From contig HG738137.1 of NCBI GenBank assembly GCA_000499405.2, positions 3,782,001 through 3,846,000 on the forward strand: 64,000 nt of DNA. Direction: 5' to 3'. Below the pieces are notes generated by a model. That model was not told where the DNA came from, ran no database searches, and worked only from the letters and a program-made list of their open reading frames with translations. Position 1 is the first letter of the stretch. Each line of letters begins with the position of its first letter. Shown here piece after piece: positions 11,675-22,348 of the stretch. Source of the stretch: Onchocerca volvulus (Eukaryota; Nematoda; Chromadorea; Rhabditida; Onchocercidae). The translations under genes and the position numbers were made by a program.

Positions 11675-14600
11675 TCATAATTTGCTAACAAAAATTTGAT
11701 AAATCAGATATAACATTGCTGCAACTGATGGCGTATTGAAATAACCGATTGTTAAAAAACCTGTGGCGATGTATCCAGATGAAGCTGAACTACAAATCTG
11801 CAAATTTAAATAAAACGTTTGATTTTCATTCAAATTATGAAATTATTTTTATTTTCATATGTAAAACTTTTACCATTTAATGTTCATTATCCAAAGAAAT
11901 GAAGACATTTGACATAACCCATTCCTATACCATAAAAAATTGGACTGCTTGAAGGAAATTAATATTAACTGAATACAGGAAGCCACTAAAGTTTAGCATA
12001 GTCTGCATAATATTTATTCACACTAAAGGAAATTGATTTAAAATGAATTTAAATTATACACTAAATCAGTGGGATTAAAGACTTGTCAGCCATTTATGGA
12101 AGGAATTAGTTCAAGGAATTGATTTCTGTATTTTTAATGAAAATTTAGCGCAGTTGAACGCAGTTAAGTTAACTTTTGGATTTAAAAAATTGTCAGTTTA
12201 GAAATGCAGCGATATTGCAGGCGACAAAAAATCGATATTGATTGCAACGGAGCTTTGTCAATTTCGATGAGAGGAAGGCGTACTTTTTTATTTAAGTTCT
12301 TTTTTCATTTTTCCAGCACACACTTGATAGGATCTTTGCTGTCTTTTGGTAGCAATCTTCCGAACATAAAGTTTTAGAATTTAAAATCTTGATTGAAAGA
12401 CTAAAGTTCAGGCCATCAAATGGAACTTAAAATTCTTATCTCAGTTTACCTAATAAAGAACTTTTTCTAAAGAATATTCGATTTTAATATTGTGAAAAAA
12501 AGTTACCTCGTTCAGTTGTTGCAGACTTCGAACAGTTCTTCCGGAAACCGCTTTTGCCACTTGTGTAATGGTGCAATTATCAACTGAGGGACAACCAGGT
12601 AATGCTAACTGATATACTGTGGTTCCATTCTTGTAGAAAAACTGTAAAGTTTCGATAACTTTGAACTGAAGTCATCTTGTTTGAGAAAAATAAACATTAA
12701 TGTAGGTGTGCATCGATGCTTAGTCTTTTGGAAATAAATAAACTTAATCCTGGTCGCGGCCTGTTACGTGAAAGAGTTACGTAAAAGAAGAATTCACGTA
12801 GTCAGTTTTCTGTAGATAATATGATATGATTCTTCGTACAGACCTTAACTGTTGTATGGTTATTCGTCTTCTTGTAAATCTCCATTATGGCACACGAAGC
12901 ATACGGAATTAGCAAATTGTTGCCAACGCCCAGAGCATACATTAGGGCCAGCAGAGTGCCGTCATGCTAAAGCAGAAGTATTTGTTGTTTGGAATTCTTT
13001 TAACAAATAAGAATCTATCTGATTGATTGATGGCTAATTGATTACCTATCACTGATCACTTATTCATCGCAGATTAACTTTTTCTGCGAATTAACTGAGT
13101 GAAGGGAAAGATATTATCCGATTCCAATGACAACTCTCATAATTTTAAATGATTAATACGTAGTTCTTGATTATCTATTGTGCAATTGTTAACTTGTGAT
13201 ACCATTAATCCTCCTGAGGTGCCAGAATTGATTGGTAGAAAATTGACTGAAGTATTTCTACTAGCCTAATGATTTTTTTGTAGACGTGAAGAGATCTTCT
13301 CTTGTGTAGGAGTTTACTATATCTTCTATTGAAAACAGCTGATTTTTAGTGATTTGAGTATCATGACTAAAATCAGTCTTAATCTATCTGATGAATTCAG
13401 GATTTCTCCTGCTCTATTTATCTCCACTTGCCTATTTTTCCTTGCAAAGAGGGCTTTGTTTGTAGAATCTGCAAGCTCCACTGCTATGTCATCTTCATCT
13501 AAATACTCTTTATTAGTATTAGCACTTGAAATAAATGGAAAACAGTTTAAGTTACAATATCAACCTGCCACCACCTCTCTACCAACATATTGCTGTTTTA
13601 TTGTCTCCTTCCCTGCTCTTTGTAGAAACTCTAACACATTAGTACCATAAGCAAATAAACTAACAATCTTTTTGCCTTCTACAATTAAACTAGAATTAAT
13701 TCTATCACAGAAATAATTATTTAAGTTGAACACATTAACCAGCTTATTTATAGAGTTACCATAACCCGCTTTCATTGAAATTGTTACAAAACAACACTAC
13801 TGTTACTTACTTTTACTATCACTGGCACTAGTAGCGATGATATCACCTAGTTGTGTGTTAGCTTGTTACTTTCGCATTTCCGATTTTCTCACCTGTATTT
13901 ATTAATATCAACTTTTTCATACTTATCGCTTGAAATCCATGTACCATCAGGTTGAGACCTCCAACATGGGGGCGAATAAGGATCGACATGCATGGTAGAG
14001 ATGGTAGTTTGCTCGGTTGAGAATTTATAATTTAGATGCAAACGATACTTCTGCTGTTGATGGTAATGTTGTGGCATTAGTTGCTTAAGTTAAGATATAA
14101 TCTCATTACTAAAAGCATGGTTTAGGGAACGCCGGGTAACAGAAGGTTCCCCAGGAGTTTGTGTGCATAAAAGTTATATGGATAAAACAGATCACAAAAA
14201 ATCATTTATTTTTGCAAAATTTCAAGTTGTCAAAAAGAGTTTAGGATTTCTTGTTATTAAATTAAATTTTGTTTTTCACAAACCTTCAAAGGTTCTAATT
14301 TTCCTTGTACTGAATGTGATGCAGGTAAATAATCATATATGCTTCCATAGTACTCATAACCATACATATCTTCATTTTGTCAAAAGAATCGAGAATGTCT
14401 AGCTTAGTTAATACAACACTACAATATAGATGATGCTTTTTCAAAGGATTAGGTCCATAAAATCTCAATAATTAAAGATTTGTACAAAAGGTATGCAAAA
14501 GGTGCTTCACTATCCAAGTAATAATGCATCAGTTATTTTTCTCCTATCGCTAATGAACCATTAGTTTATCTGTCAAAGATAGAACGAGTTATAACTCCTG

Positions 14601-17176
14601 CTCGTATTGCTTAGATATATTATCTACATTGTGCTAGGATAAAACTTGCCATTGTTCACGATAACTAATGTTTTAAAGAGAGAACAAAGATGAAGACTAC
14701 AAGTGTTTTTTTGCACAATTTGGTAGTGAATTTTAATAGTATAGCTATCATTGAAGAAATAAAATTCAAAAAGCGAGAAAAAAAAGAAGACTTACAGCAG
14801 AATGAAGTTTGATTTTACGTGGAGTAACCGGTAATCCTAGCGATACATTTTTGGCTCGACTGATCCAATCTTCCATCAACAGTCCGCCGCGTAGTCGAGC
14901 CTTTTGTGATGAATTAAATTTCGAAATGCGATAAATTCTTTTCAAATTCTTTATAATATCTATAGTTGTCTCATTGTCAAACTGAGACCAGGTTTGATAT
15001 ACCCATGCTGGTTGCGTCATATTGTGATCTATCTAAAAATGGTTTCTTCGGATGCCAGTTACCGATAACTGCAATATTAGCTAATGAATGTGTCATAATT
15101 GCAACAGCCTGGAAGCTATTCTCTATGCAAATATTTCATTCAACTCCACAGATGCTCAACATTTGTTAAACATTTCTTCATGGTTAATGAAGAAATTTTC
15201 AAATACTTTAAAGCAATATTTCTCGTTGAAAATGTCATAAAAAAGAAAAGCAGACCTCTCTTTGAATATTATACAATGAAGCAGCCTTTTTGAAATCCAC
15301 CATCTTAAATCCAGTAACGTTTGCAAGAAACTCAAAGAAGTTGGCATATTTCTTATTTATATTTCTCACTAACATTTCATTCTCTTTTTCAGTCTCAAGT
15401 TCATATTTTAGACAATCGAAACTTGTCGGTTTGAGCATCTGCAATAAAAATGCTACTTAACTATACAATTTCAACTGTACTTTCTGGATAAAGACCATCC
15501 ATTTGTTACTTTTATTCGAAAGAGCAATAATCATCGGTAGTAGCAAGGAAGGAAAAAGTGGAACGAAACTGTTTGATAGTTAATTTTTGTTTTTTCATAG
15601 TTAATTTTGTCGAAGCTAATGATGATCGGGAAATCATTGTGAAATACTAGGAAATTTTTATATTAAAATGCCATTCGTATTGATTATGAAGTTTGAAAAA
15701 GAAGACAAACTGTTTTTTAATGTACCAATTTTTAATCTAATAATATTATATGATAAATATTATAGCAAAGTCATATATTAAATAATGAAAGTCAAAGTTA
15801 TATGATAAATATATCATTGTGATGAGGGATGGGACGATCTGATTTGCCAGTACCATAAGAGTTAGTTTGTAATTTAAATTGTATAATCAGATTTGGAAAT
15901 ATAGCAATCTTTCATCAACAAATATTCCATTCAGTCAAAGAGGAGCATTTCCATGGAAACGAAAAAGCGATGCAAATCTTACAGCATTTGTGGTTGCGAT
16001 TTGAAATGGTATCGGTTGCCACTGTTCATTGCCTAGCCATACTTCTTGGCCACTGGCTGGAAAGAAGCCACGAAGCACAGCTAATGCGCTGGCTATAGTT
16101 CGATTCGATTTCGACGATATCATAGTTACCTGAAAAGTGAATAAATTAATTACCTTACCTTTAACAAAGAAATGACAGCTCGCTCCTTCAATATTAAAAC
16201 TTTTATTTCTGCTATGTGAAATTAGTAATTATACAAAAGTTTTTTTCACCTGCTTTTTATACGCATTGTGTACAAATGAGGAAGAGAGAAGTTTTTGAGC
16301 GAAATTCACCCATTTATCAAAAGTACCTTTTTAATCTGATTTCGGATTAGCAAATGTCTTATACTTCGAGTAAATGCCCGGATTTATTTCAATTTTAAGG
16401 GAAAGATGAATGAAAAATTTCTTCATTGAAGAATATGACTAATTAAAGAATACGACTAATGGTAGTCAATCCTTTTATTTTGCTCTAAAATTTTCAAAAA
16501 AAAAAAGATGCATCTTCCTTCTTTTCTAAGTCGAAATTTAGCTTCAAAAAGTTGTCCTATCCTGTGGCACTATTTCGAAGACTTTTTTTTTTTTTTTTTT
16601 TTGTTTGAACTTTAGAGATCTTTAAAAATCACTGAATTATAATGAAAAGTAAAAAGAATTTACATCTTCTCCGTTGTAATTTGTAATGAATGAAGCGTAT
16701 CTTGTTCGAAAGAATTGCCCAAGTTCATACATTTGCATTATTCCAACCTCAAATACACTGTAATATTTTATCCAAAGATCTTAATTATATCCAAAACAAG
16801 GAGAAGGCGGGAAAACTTTCAGTTCCTTTTTAACGAAGATCATATTTTTTTAGAATAGGAAGGTTAAAACACAATAGCATAATCCTCTTCTCAATAAATT
16901 GAATTTTTTCGATCCTTCCGAATAGATATTAATGATTGACGAAAGTGAGTAAAATTTTTGAAAGAATCAAACATTTGTTATTTCGCCCCATCCTCTAGGC
17001 CAAGATGTTTCCTTGTATTCATCGTTAGGATACGGTAATTTAGTTGGTGCCCGATCACCATGCCTCCAGACGGCCTGAACATAAACGAGCTCTTCATCTG
17101 ATCCTTCTGCATTGACGATTAAATCAATCAGAATGACGCATATCCAAAGCAAAATGATTCGGTATATTTTCCACAT
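11675..17176 (-). CDS. Histidine acid phosphatase, secreted or membrane-anchored
   Basis: Eight exons: 17176-16973, 16747-16664, 16129-15983, 15438-15256, 15032-14796, 12966-12844, 12641-12507, 11797-11675; 411 aa, every phase agrees. Residues 1-23 form a signal peptide (ILLWICVILIDLIVNA). The catalytic RHGDRAP is at 38-44 and the proton-donor HD at 286-287 within HSAHDGT, rebuilt exactly across intron 5. Other family landmarks are WPRGWGEITNVGIMQMYELG, LRGGLLMEDW, PYASCAIMEIY and LPGCPSVDNCT. A hydrophobic segment (FLTIGYF..AAMLYLIYQIFV) closes the protein, giving the type I topology of lysosomal/prostatic-type acid phosphatases and their nematode relatives. It should hydrolyse phosphomonoesters in the lumen or at the surface. 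Intron 5 is unusually long (14795-12967) and contains foreign-looking coding debris. The exon 2 acceptor is TTTGAG, not the nearby TTACAG; only the former keeps frame. Confidence 0.95.
13326..13775 (-). pseudogene. Bacterial-looking ORF remnant inside acid phosphatase intron 5
   Basis: A single 150-codon frame from ATG (13775) to TAG (13326) is interrupted by one TGA (13562-13560). Its composition is that of a compact soluble protein (for example RINSSLIVEGKKIVSLFAYG, then EYLDEDDIAVELADSTNKAL and RAGEILNSSDRLRLIL). No splice sites are needed, unlike the host genes. Filarial genomes commonly carry fragments of Wolbachia DNA, and a decayed insertion of that kind would explain this. I cannot name the protein, so the bacterial origin is inference. 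A decayed nematode retrogene is the alternative. Confidence 0.4.
13889..14077 (-). CDS. Orphan exon-like segment in acid phosphatase intron 5
   Basis: Open from ATG 14077 to a good donor (AATACAG|GTGAGA near 13892). The peptide is coding-like and proline/tryptophan-containing (MHVDPYSPPCWRSQPDGTWI, then SSDKYEKVDINKYR). On the same strand just upstream lie two more coding-like pieces: about 14370-14305 (YEYYGSIYDYLPASHSVQGK, followed by a GTTTGT donor) and about 14166-14100 (TPGEPSVTRRSLNHAFSNEI, then stop). Together they suggest remains of a duplicated multi-exon gene or a nested gene. None fits the phosphatase. Family not recognised. Confidence 0.35.
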   Translation of the reverse strand: MPQHYHQQQKYRLHLNYKFSTEQTTISTMHVDPYSPPCWRSQPDGTWISSDKYEKVDINKYR

Positions 17177-19848
17177 ATATCTATCTCCCTGCTATTTATT
17201 ATTATCGAGTAAAGAAAATGCAACGACGCAATCATGATTCTCGACGTCTCAAAAACCGGCAAGAATTAAATGAAACAATCAATAAATCAGAAGATTGTGC
17301 ACATCCATTTGTTCTCTTTTTCGTCTTTCAAATAACAATAAATTGGTATGCATCAATATTAGCAATTGCTTACTTGCTGAATTTAAGAATCAAAAAAGCA
17401 AATGAATTCACAAAAATTAATTGTTGTTCATTTATTTGACATATTTTAATTAATAGAACTCAAAGAAAAAGAGAACATGGAAAAAAGAAAATGGAAAAGA
17501 AAGATGTCAGAGAAAACAAATAATATCGGTGAGATGAACTGCAATGCATGAAGATGAAAATTATTTCAACAGTCGGAACAAACATTTCAAAAATGATCAG
17601 GGCGATAGAAGTTTCATTGTTGGCATTTATTGCTGAATATGAAAACTTCCAAGATCTATGCATCCTGACAGTCGCCCGAAAAGATCTTTAATCTTAGTAT
17701 TTTCAAGCTTAAATGTTTATCCATTCAATTACCTCTTCAATCAATCAACTAATCAAGATCAAATGTCGTGGACTGTCATTTTATTTCAATTACATCATGA
17801 AAAAAAAAATCTGTTATCCTATATAAATGACTCACTCTTCAAACTTCAAAAGGCATTTCATTCGAAGCGGTATTTTCAGTAAATTACTGTACAACCTTTC
17901 CGCCTTTTTAACTTAGTCTGTTCAATCAAGCACTGAAACATTAATGTCGGAAATTATATCTGCAATGCTAATTGCACAATGTTAATCATTAATAATGCTA
18001 AGCTGATGAAAAAAAATCGGAGGAAAAAACTAAAATGCCGACACGCAAATGCTTAGAAACATAAAATATATTGATGAAATGCGGGCTCTCACATAATAAT
18101 TAGTATAAACTGTCGGAATCATTTTGTTGAAAAGAAGGATTTTTCTTCAATTATTCTTCCATTGAAATAAAATCAGGTTTTTCCCTCATGAAATAGGGTG
18201 GAATGATCTATGACCTTCAATTCATCTAATTTTCCTCCCTTCCTATTTAAATATCAAGATTGACAACTTATGAAATTTTATGACTAATTGTTATAAACTA
18301 ATAAATTAGCGATCTTTTGATTGTTGAACGATAAATACAGGGATCACTAAACAAATAGCTGTGTAACTAATAGCTTAGAAATTTATAATGATATTTGTAT
18401 TATTGAAATTAGTGTTCTAAAAATGTAACTTCAATGACAAGACAAGAACAAGAAGCATTACTTTTATCGTCAACTTACTCTATTCAACATTCGATCTCAA
18501 AATTTCCGAATGAAAATACGCAAAACAACATGGGAGCTTTGTTTCCTATAAAATGAATTAATTTAATTCTGCAATTCGAGATCATTGTTAATGGTCATTC
18601 ATCAGCAGAAATCATACTATCCCTTTATTAGTAAAATTCTACTCCATAACAGTAGAAAAACAAGCTCTAATCTTTGAAAAGATTTAGAACATTCATTTGA
18701 TTATTTCAAAATTAGCATATCAACAAAAAAGATATAATAGGGATAGGATCCGAATGTACAATTTTTCAATTTATTCTGAATATGCATGCTCATCCAACGA
18801 GGCTGCAGCAGAGCAGAATTGCTTGCAAAACCAGCTGGATCTTAGAGCTTAAAAAAAAGTTTCCCCACTTCGGTTTATGTATCGGTAGCCATAGAAACTT
18901 GAAAATTTGAATTAATATCGTGGAGTAGTGAGTTGCTGATACAGATATTCTATTATGGGCCTGAATTATTAAGGTTATGGATCACTCAGAATTAGTTAAT
19001 TACCAACATTACAAGTGTTCCTTTCATTCATTATCATGGCATTGATCAGAGAATTTTTTCATTTCTTTTTGGACCAGAAATTCTGTTGGGCGTCTTAGCT
19101 CTATAAATTCTTCTATTTCGGGATGCCAAACATCACCGTTCTTCTCTTTTCATTGCCTTTCAATTCGTTATTGAAGAACCATTGGATTTTCCTTTCGATA
19201 TCTATTTTTTGCTTCGAATTTTGATCTTAGCAAATCATATCTCTTATACTACCTTATTCTCTTCATTTCACTGCTCCATTTCAAAACAAAATTGTGCAAA
19301 GCTGAAGAAATCAATACTTTTTCATACTTCACTTAATTGTTCACAGTTTTTTTACTGTAAAATTTTCTCTTCAGCATTTCATCCCATTCACTGCATTTTT
19401 ATTATCCAAAACATGGAATATGACTTCCCGCCGAATAGTCCTCTCTTCATAGTTATGATTGAAAGTCTGGAGAGAAGAGGAAAGCATAAACCAGTTTTTT
19501 GCCGAAATATCTCATTTGCAGTGACAGAAGCAATGTCCAACGCATAATATGGGACGGCGCATTACGTTGCCCATCGTTCAGCCTTCATTTAAATGATATG
19601 TCCTTGTCGCTATTCTTCATGAACGTATCACTGCTAAAATCGATTGTTCACAAGCTAAGAAATTTCGAATTTCATCTTTCATGTCTATTTCAATTTATTG
19701 ATTCATAGTTTAGATAGGATAAATGTCTTCAGTTCATATCAAAAATGCAATAACGTGAAGTTAAATTTCTCAATAGCTGAGAAATATATGCAATTGTTCG
19801 AAATTTTCATATCTAATTATTAGAATAAATTAAATGTTCCTTATAGAT
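17177..19848. other. Divergent intergenic region
   Basis: Lies between the start of the minus-strand phosphatase and the start of the plus-strand small membrane protein, so both promoters should be here. Several plus-strand frames of 70-121 codons are rich in Phe/Ile/Ser from pyrimidine-rich sequence and have no recognisable features. One minus-strand coding-like piece (19149-19024) is listed separately. Confidence 0.4.
19024..19149 (-). CDS. Coding-like terminal segment, unknown
   Basis: Forty-one sense codons end in TGA. The sequence GDVWHPEIEEFIELRRPTEF followed by LVQKEMKKFSDQCHDNE is charged and helix-like, quite unlike surrounding noise. It lacks a start codon and has only a weak acceptor (GAAAAG). 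I found no partner exon on the minus strand upstream. It may be a last exon or a relic. Confidence 0.25.
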   Translation of the reverse strand, partial: KEKNGDVWHPEIEEFIELRRPTEFLVQKEMKKFSDQCHDNE

Positions 19849-20989
19849 ATGTCCTACATTATGTTAACATTTGTGTCTTTATTTTTATTCGGTTATTTGA
19901 ATGTGAATTCAGCTCAAGCAATGAACGATGTACAGGAAATCATTACAAAGGTACTTGAAAACTATTATTTTCAGTTTACATTCAATAAATTTCGCAAAAT
20001 AGCTTGACTTAGATGAAATTGTAATCTGTTTCTTTGCATGCTGTACTTCATTATATTATCAGGGATGAGTTTTTCAAAGGTCAAAAAGTTGTCACGAAGA
20101 AATTTATTCGTAAAAAAAAAAAAAAAAATATTGATATTCAGATCAGAATAGTAACTGTATCATTTCTCATTTTATTCTCAACACTAAAACTTAACTCCCA
20201 AACCTTTTGATACAATACATTTTTATGAACATTAATTTCTTATAAATTTATAACTTTAGGATGATGACGTTCAGAAATATCTACACTATTTGTGGTGTCC
20301 GCCGAAACTTCTAGGGATGATGTGTCCACGTAATAATTTTATTATTTTTTCAATTTATATCTAAAAAATTGCGTTTTTCTTGAAATAAGAAACTCAATAT
20401 TTCATATTTTTTATGCTTTCGCTAAAAAATAATAGGATCACTATGAACGCATGCAAACTTTCTGCGAATTCGTAAATTTGATATTATTAAATATCAAAAC
20501 TAGAATTTATTTTTTGGAGATAACTGAACTCAACTGAGATATACCCAGTAAAGCTTCGAAGCACTTCATTTTCTAATACTCAAACTGCAGTTAGCATGTG
20601 TACCATTAAGTTGAATTAAGATTATTTTGATTATTCACAGTCGTACGCAACTAAGAAGTTATGTGAGCATTTTTTTGCAGAGAATTCATTAACCTATTAC
20701 TACTATTGCTGCGGTGATCTCAAGAACAGATGCTGTTATGCAAGAAGAACGTGGGTCATTTCTATTGGCCTGGCTGTGCCAATACTCATCTTTACTTTTG
20801 TCGTGATATATTTACTTAGAAAGTTCGTTTTCATGAAGAAGAATCGGTATGTTGCCGGAGAAAGACAATCGTAAAAAAAACGATGATAGCTAAAAGATAT
20901 TTCAAAGAAAAATAGCTTAAGTAACTTCCGTTTTTTTTTTCAGAGGATTTAGTTCTGCGAGCAAAATACACAAAGATTCTAAGACTTGA
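19849..20989 (+). CDS. Small cysteine-rich single-pass membrane protein (shisa-like)
   Basis: Four exons: 19849-19950, 20260-20329, 20681-20846, 20944-20989; 127 aa, phases agree. The ATG lies two bases after a CCTTATAG acceptor, so the mRNA is probably trans-spliced. Residues 1-22 form a signal peptide. A short ectodomain carries WCPPKLLGMMCP and YYYYCCGDLKNRCCY, a spaced Cys / CC / CC arrangement reminiscent of Shisa-type ectodomains (YCC..CC). Then come ARRTW, a membrane span (residues ~82-103) and a basic tail ending SKIHKDSKT. Exon 3 uses the strong TTTTTTTGCAG acceptor at 20680; the earlier CACAG at 20640 breaks the frame. Shisa proteins modulate receptor trafficking, but the assignment rests on the cysteine pattern only. 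Confidence 0.8.
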
Positions 20990-22348
20990 AACTAGCATTT
21001 CTTATTAGTGATACAACTAGCTCATTATATGAGTTTAGCATTTCTGATTAACTATTTGTAATACTATTAGTGATTAAATTTGAAAAAGAAATGAAAACTT
21101 GAAGTCAAATCCAACTATCCTTACCGTTGATTATAATTGTTAATTTTAGTGCAATTTGTGCAATTATCATCGATCTCATTGTGGTGCTCTTTTTTTGCGT
21201 TAAATTTTGTAATTAATTATTCTTATGTTACTCCTACAGTATGTATAATCGCACAAATCCAGTCTATTCCAATTTCATTCAGTTACTTATAATGACATGG
21301 AATTTGAAAATAATCGAATCTCTAAAAACACTTATTTCTAAAACAGTTTCTTTGAGTTATTTCAAATAAATAATAAAAAACTGATTTGTAATTTGATATT
21401 CGATATTAGATTAATTGAATTAAAACTGTAATAATTACTAGTTGAGATCGTCTGCATTTAATGCAATTATTCTTACATACTGATCAATTTTACTGCTGAA
21501 GGACGTATGCGTTCTTTATATAATTTACTGCAAAATGGAAAATACAATTTCATAGTGGCATCAGATAAACAACAGTAAACATCAAAATTGAGCATGTTGT
21601 CATTAGGATCAACTAAAGTTCAGTCGATTGATTCCTGATAACAGTATTGTGAGCTTTATCTCTTCACTACTACAACTTCTTCGGAATTTGCAGATAAATC
21701 TGCATGATATAAGCGCTGTGGTTTATTTAACATGTGCAACACGGCGTGTTCATACATTGAAAGGTAAACAAATACCATACTTTCCTAGGAATTTAAATTT
21801 ATTTCTGATTAGACATCCAGAAAGATACATTTTACATATTACAATTTTGAAATTGTATAGAATTATTAAGTAATTTTTTGTAACATATGTGGCGTATTCG
21901 TACAAAATTTTAATTTACTCGCATAATAAATATTTGCATATGAGCAATAATTCTCTGCGAAGAAATAGAAAGGTCAGCCATACACTTCAGATTCAAAAAA
22001 GTAAAATTGTGCCATTTCAACGGTTGAATCTCATTCTCTGCTTATCCTCAAACTTCGTCCAAATTCATTCTTTATTCAAATGATTATTTAACTTTAATTT
22101 AAACTTGATCGAGTATGGTCCGATAGGATCATGGGAATACGTCTTCAAATAAGACTGAAAATTCCATGGTTCAGCTGTTTAAAAATTCACAAAGCTATAT
22201 GAAAATGCAATATTGAAATTTGTAAAAGTATTGACAATGTGAACATCTCAATTAATGGAATCCAAATGAATAAATCTTCGTCTAAGAAGTACATCCAGAC
22301 AGTGAATATTCTGATTGAATGCGTAGTTACAAGCATGTATGAAAAAAG
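20990..22348. other. Convergent intergenic region
   Basis: The 3' ends of the plus-strand membrane-protein gene and the minus-strand MOLO1-type gene face each other here. AT-rich; short frames at 21.6-22.1 kb lack any coding features. Expected to contain both polyadenylation sites. Confidence 0.4.

Noticed and set aside
19182..19547. 121-codon plus-strand frame upstream of the small membrane protein
   Set aside because: Phe/Ile/Ser/His-rich composition from pyrimidine-rich DNA; no domain, no splice support, and it lies in the promoter region.
20641..20680. Earlier acceptor (TTCACAG) for exon 3 of the small membrane protein
   Set aside because: Gives a stop after five codons in the incoming phase; the TTTTTTTGCAG acceptor keeps the frame.
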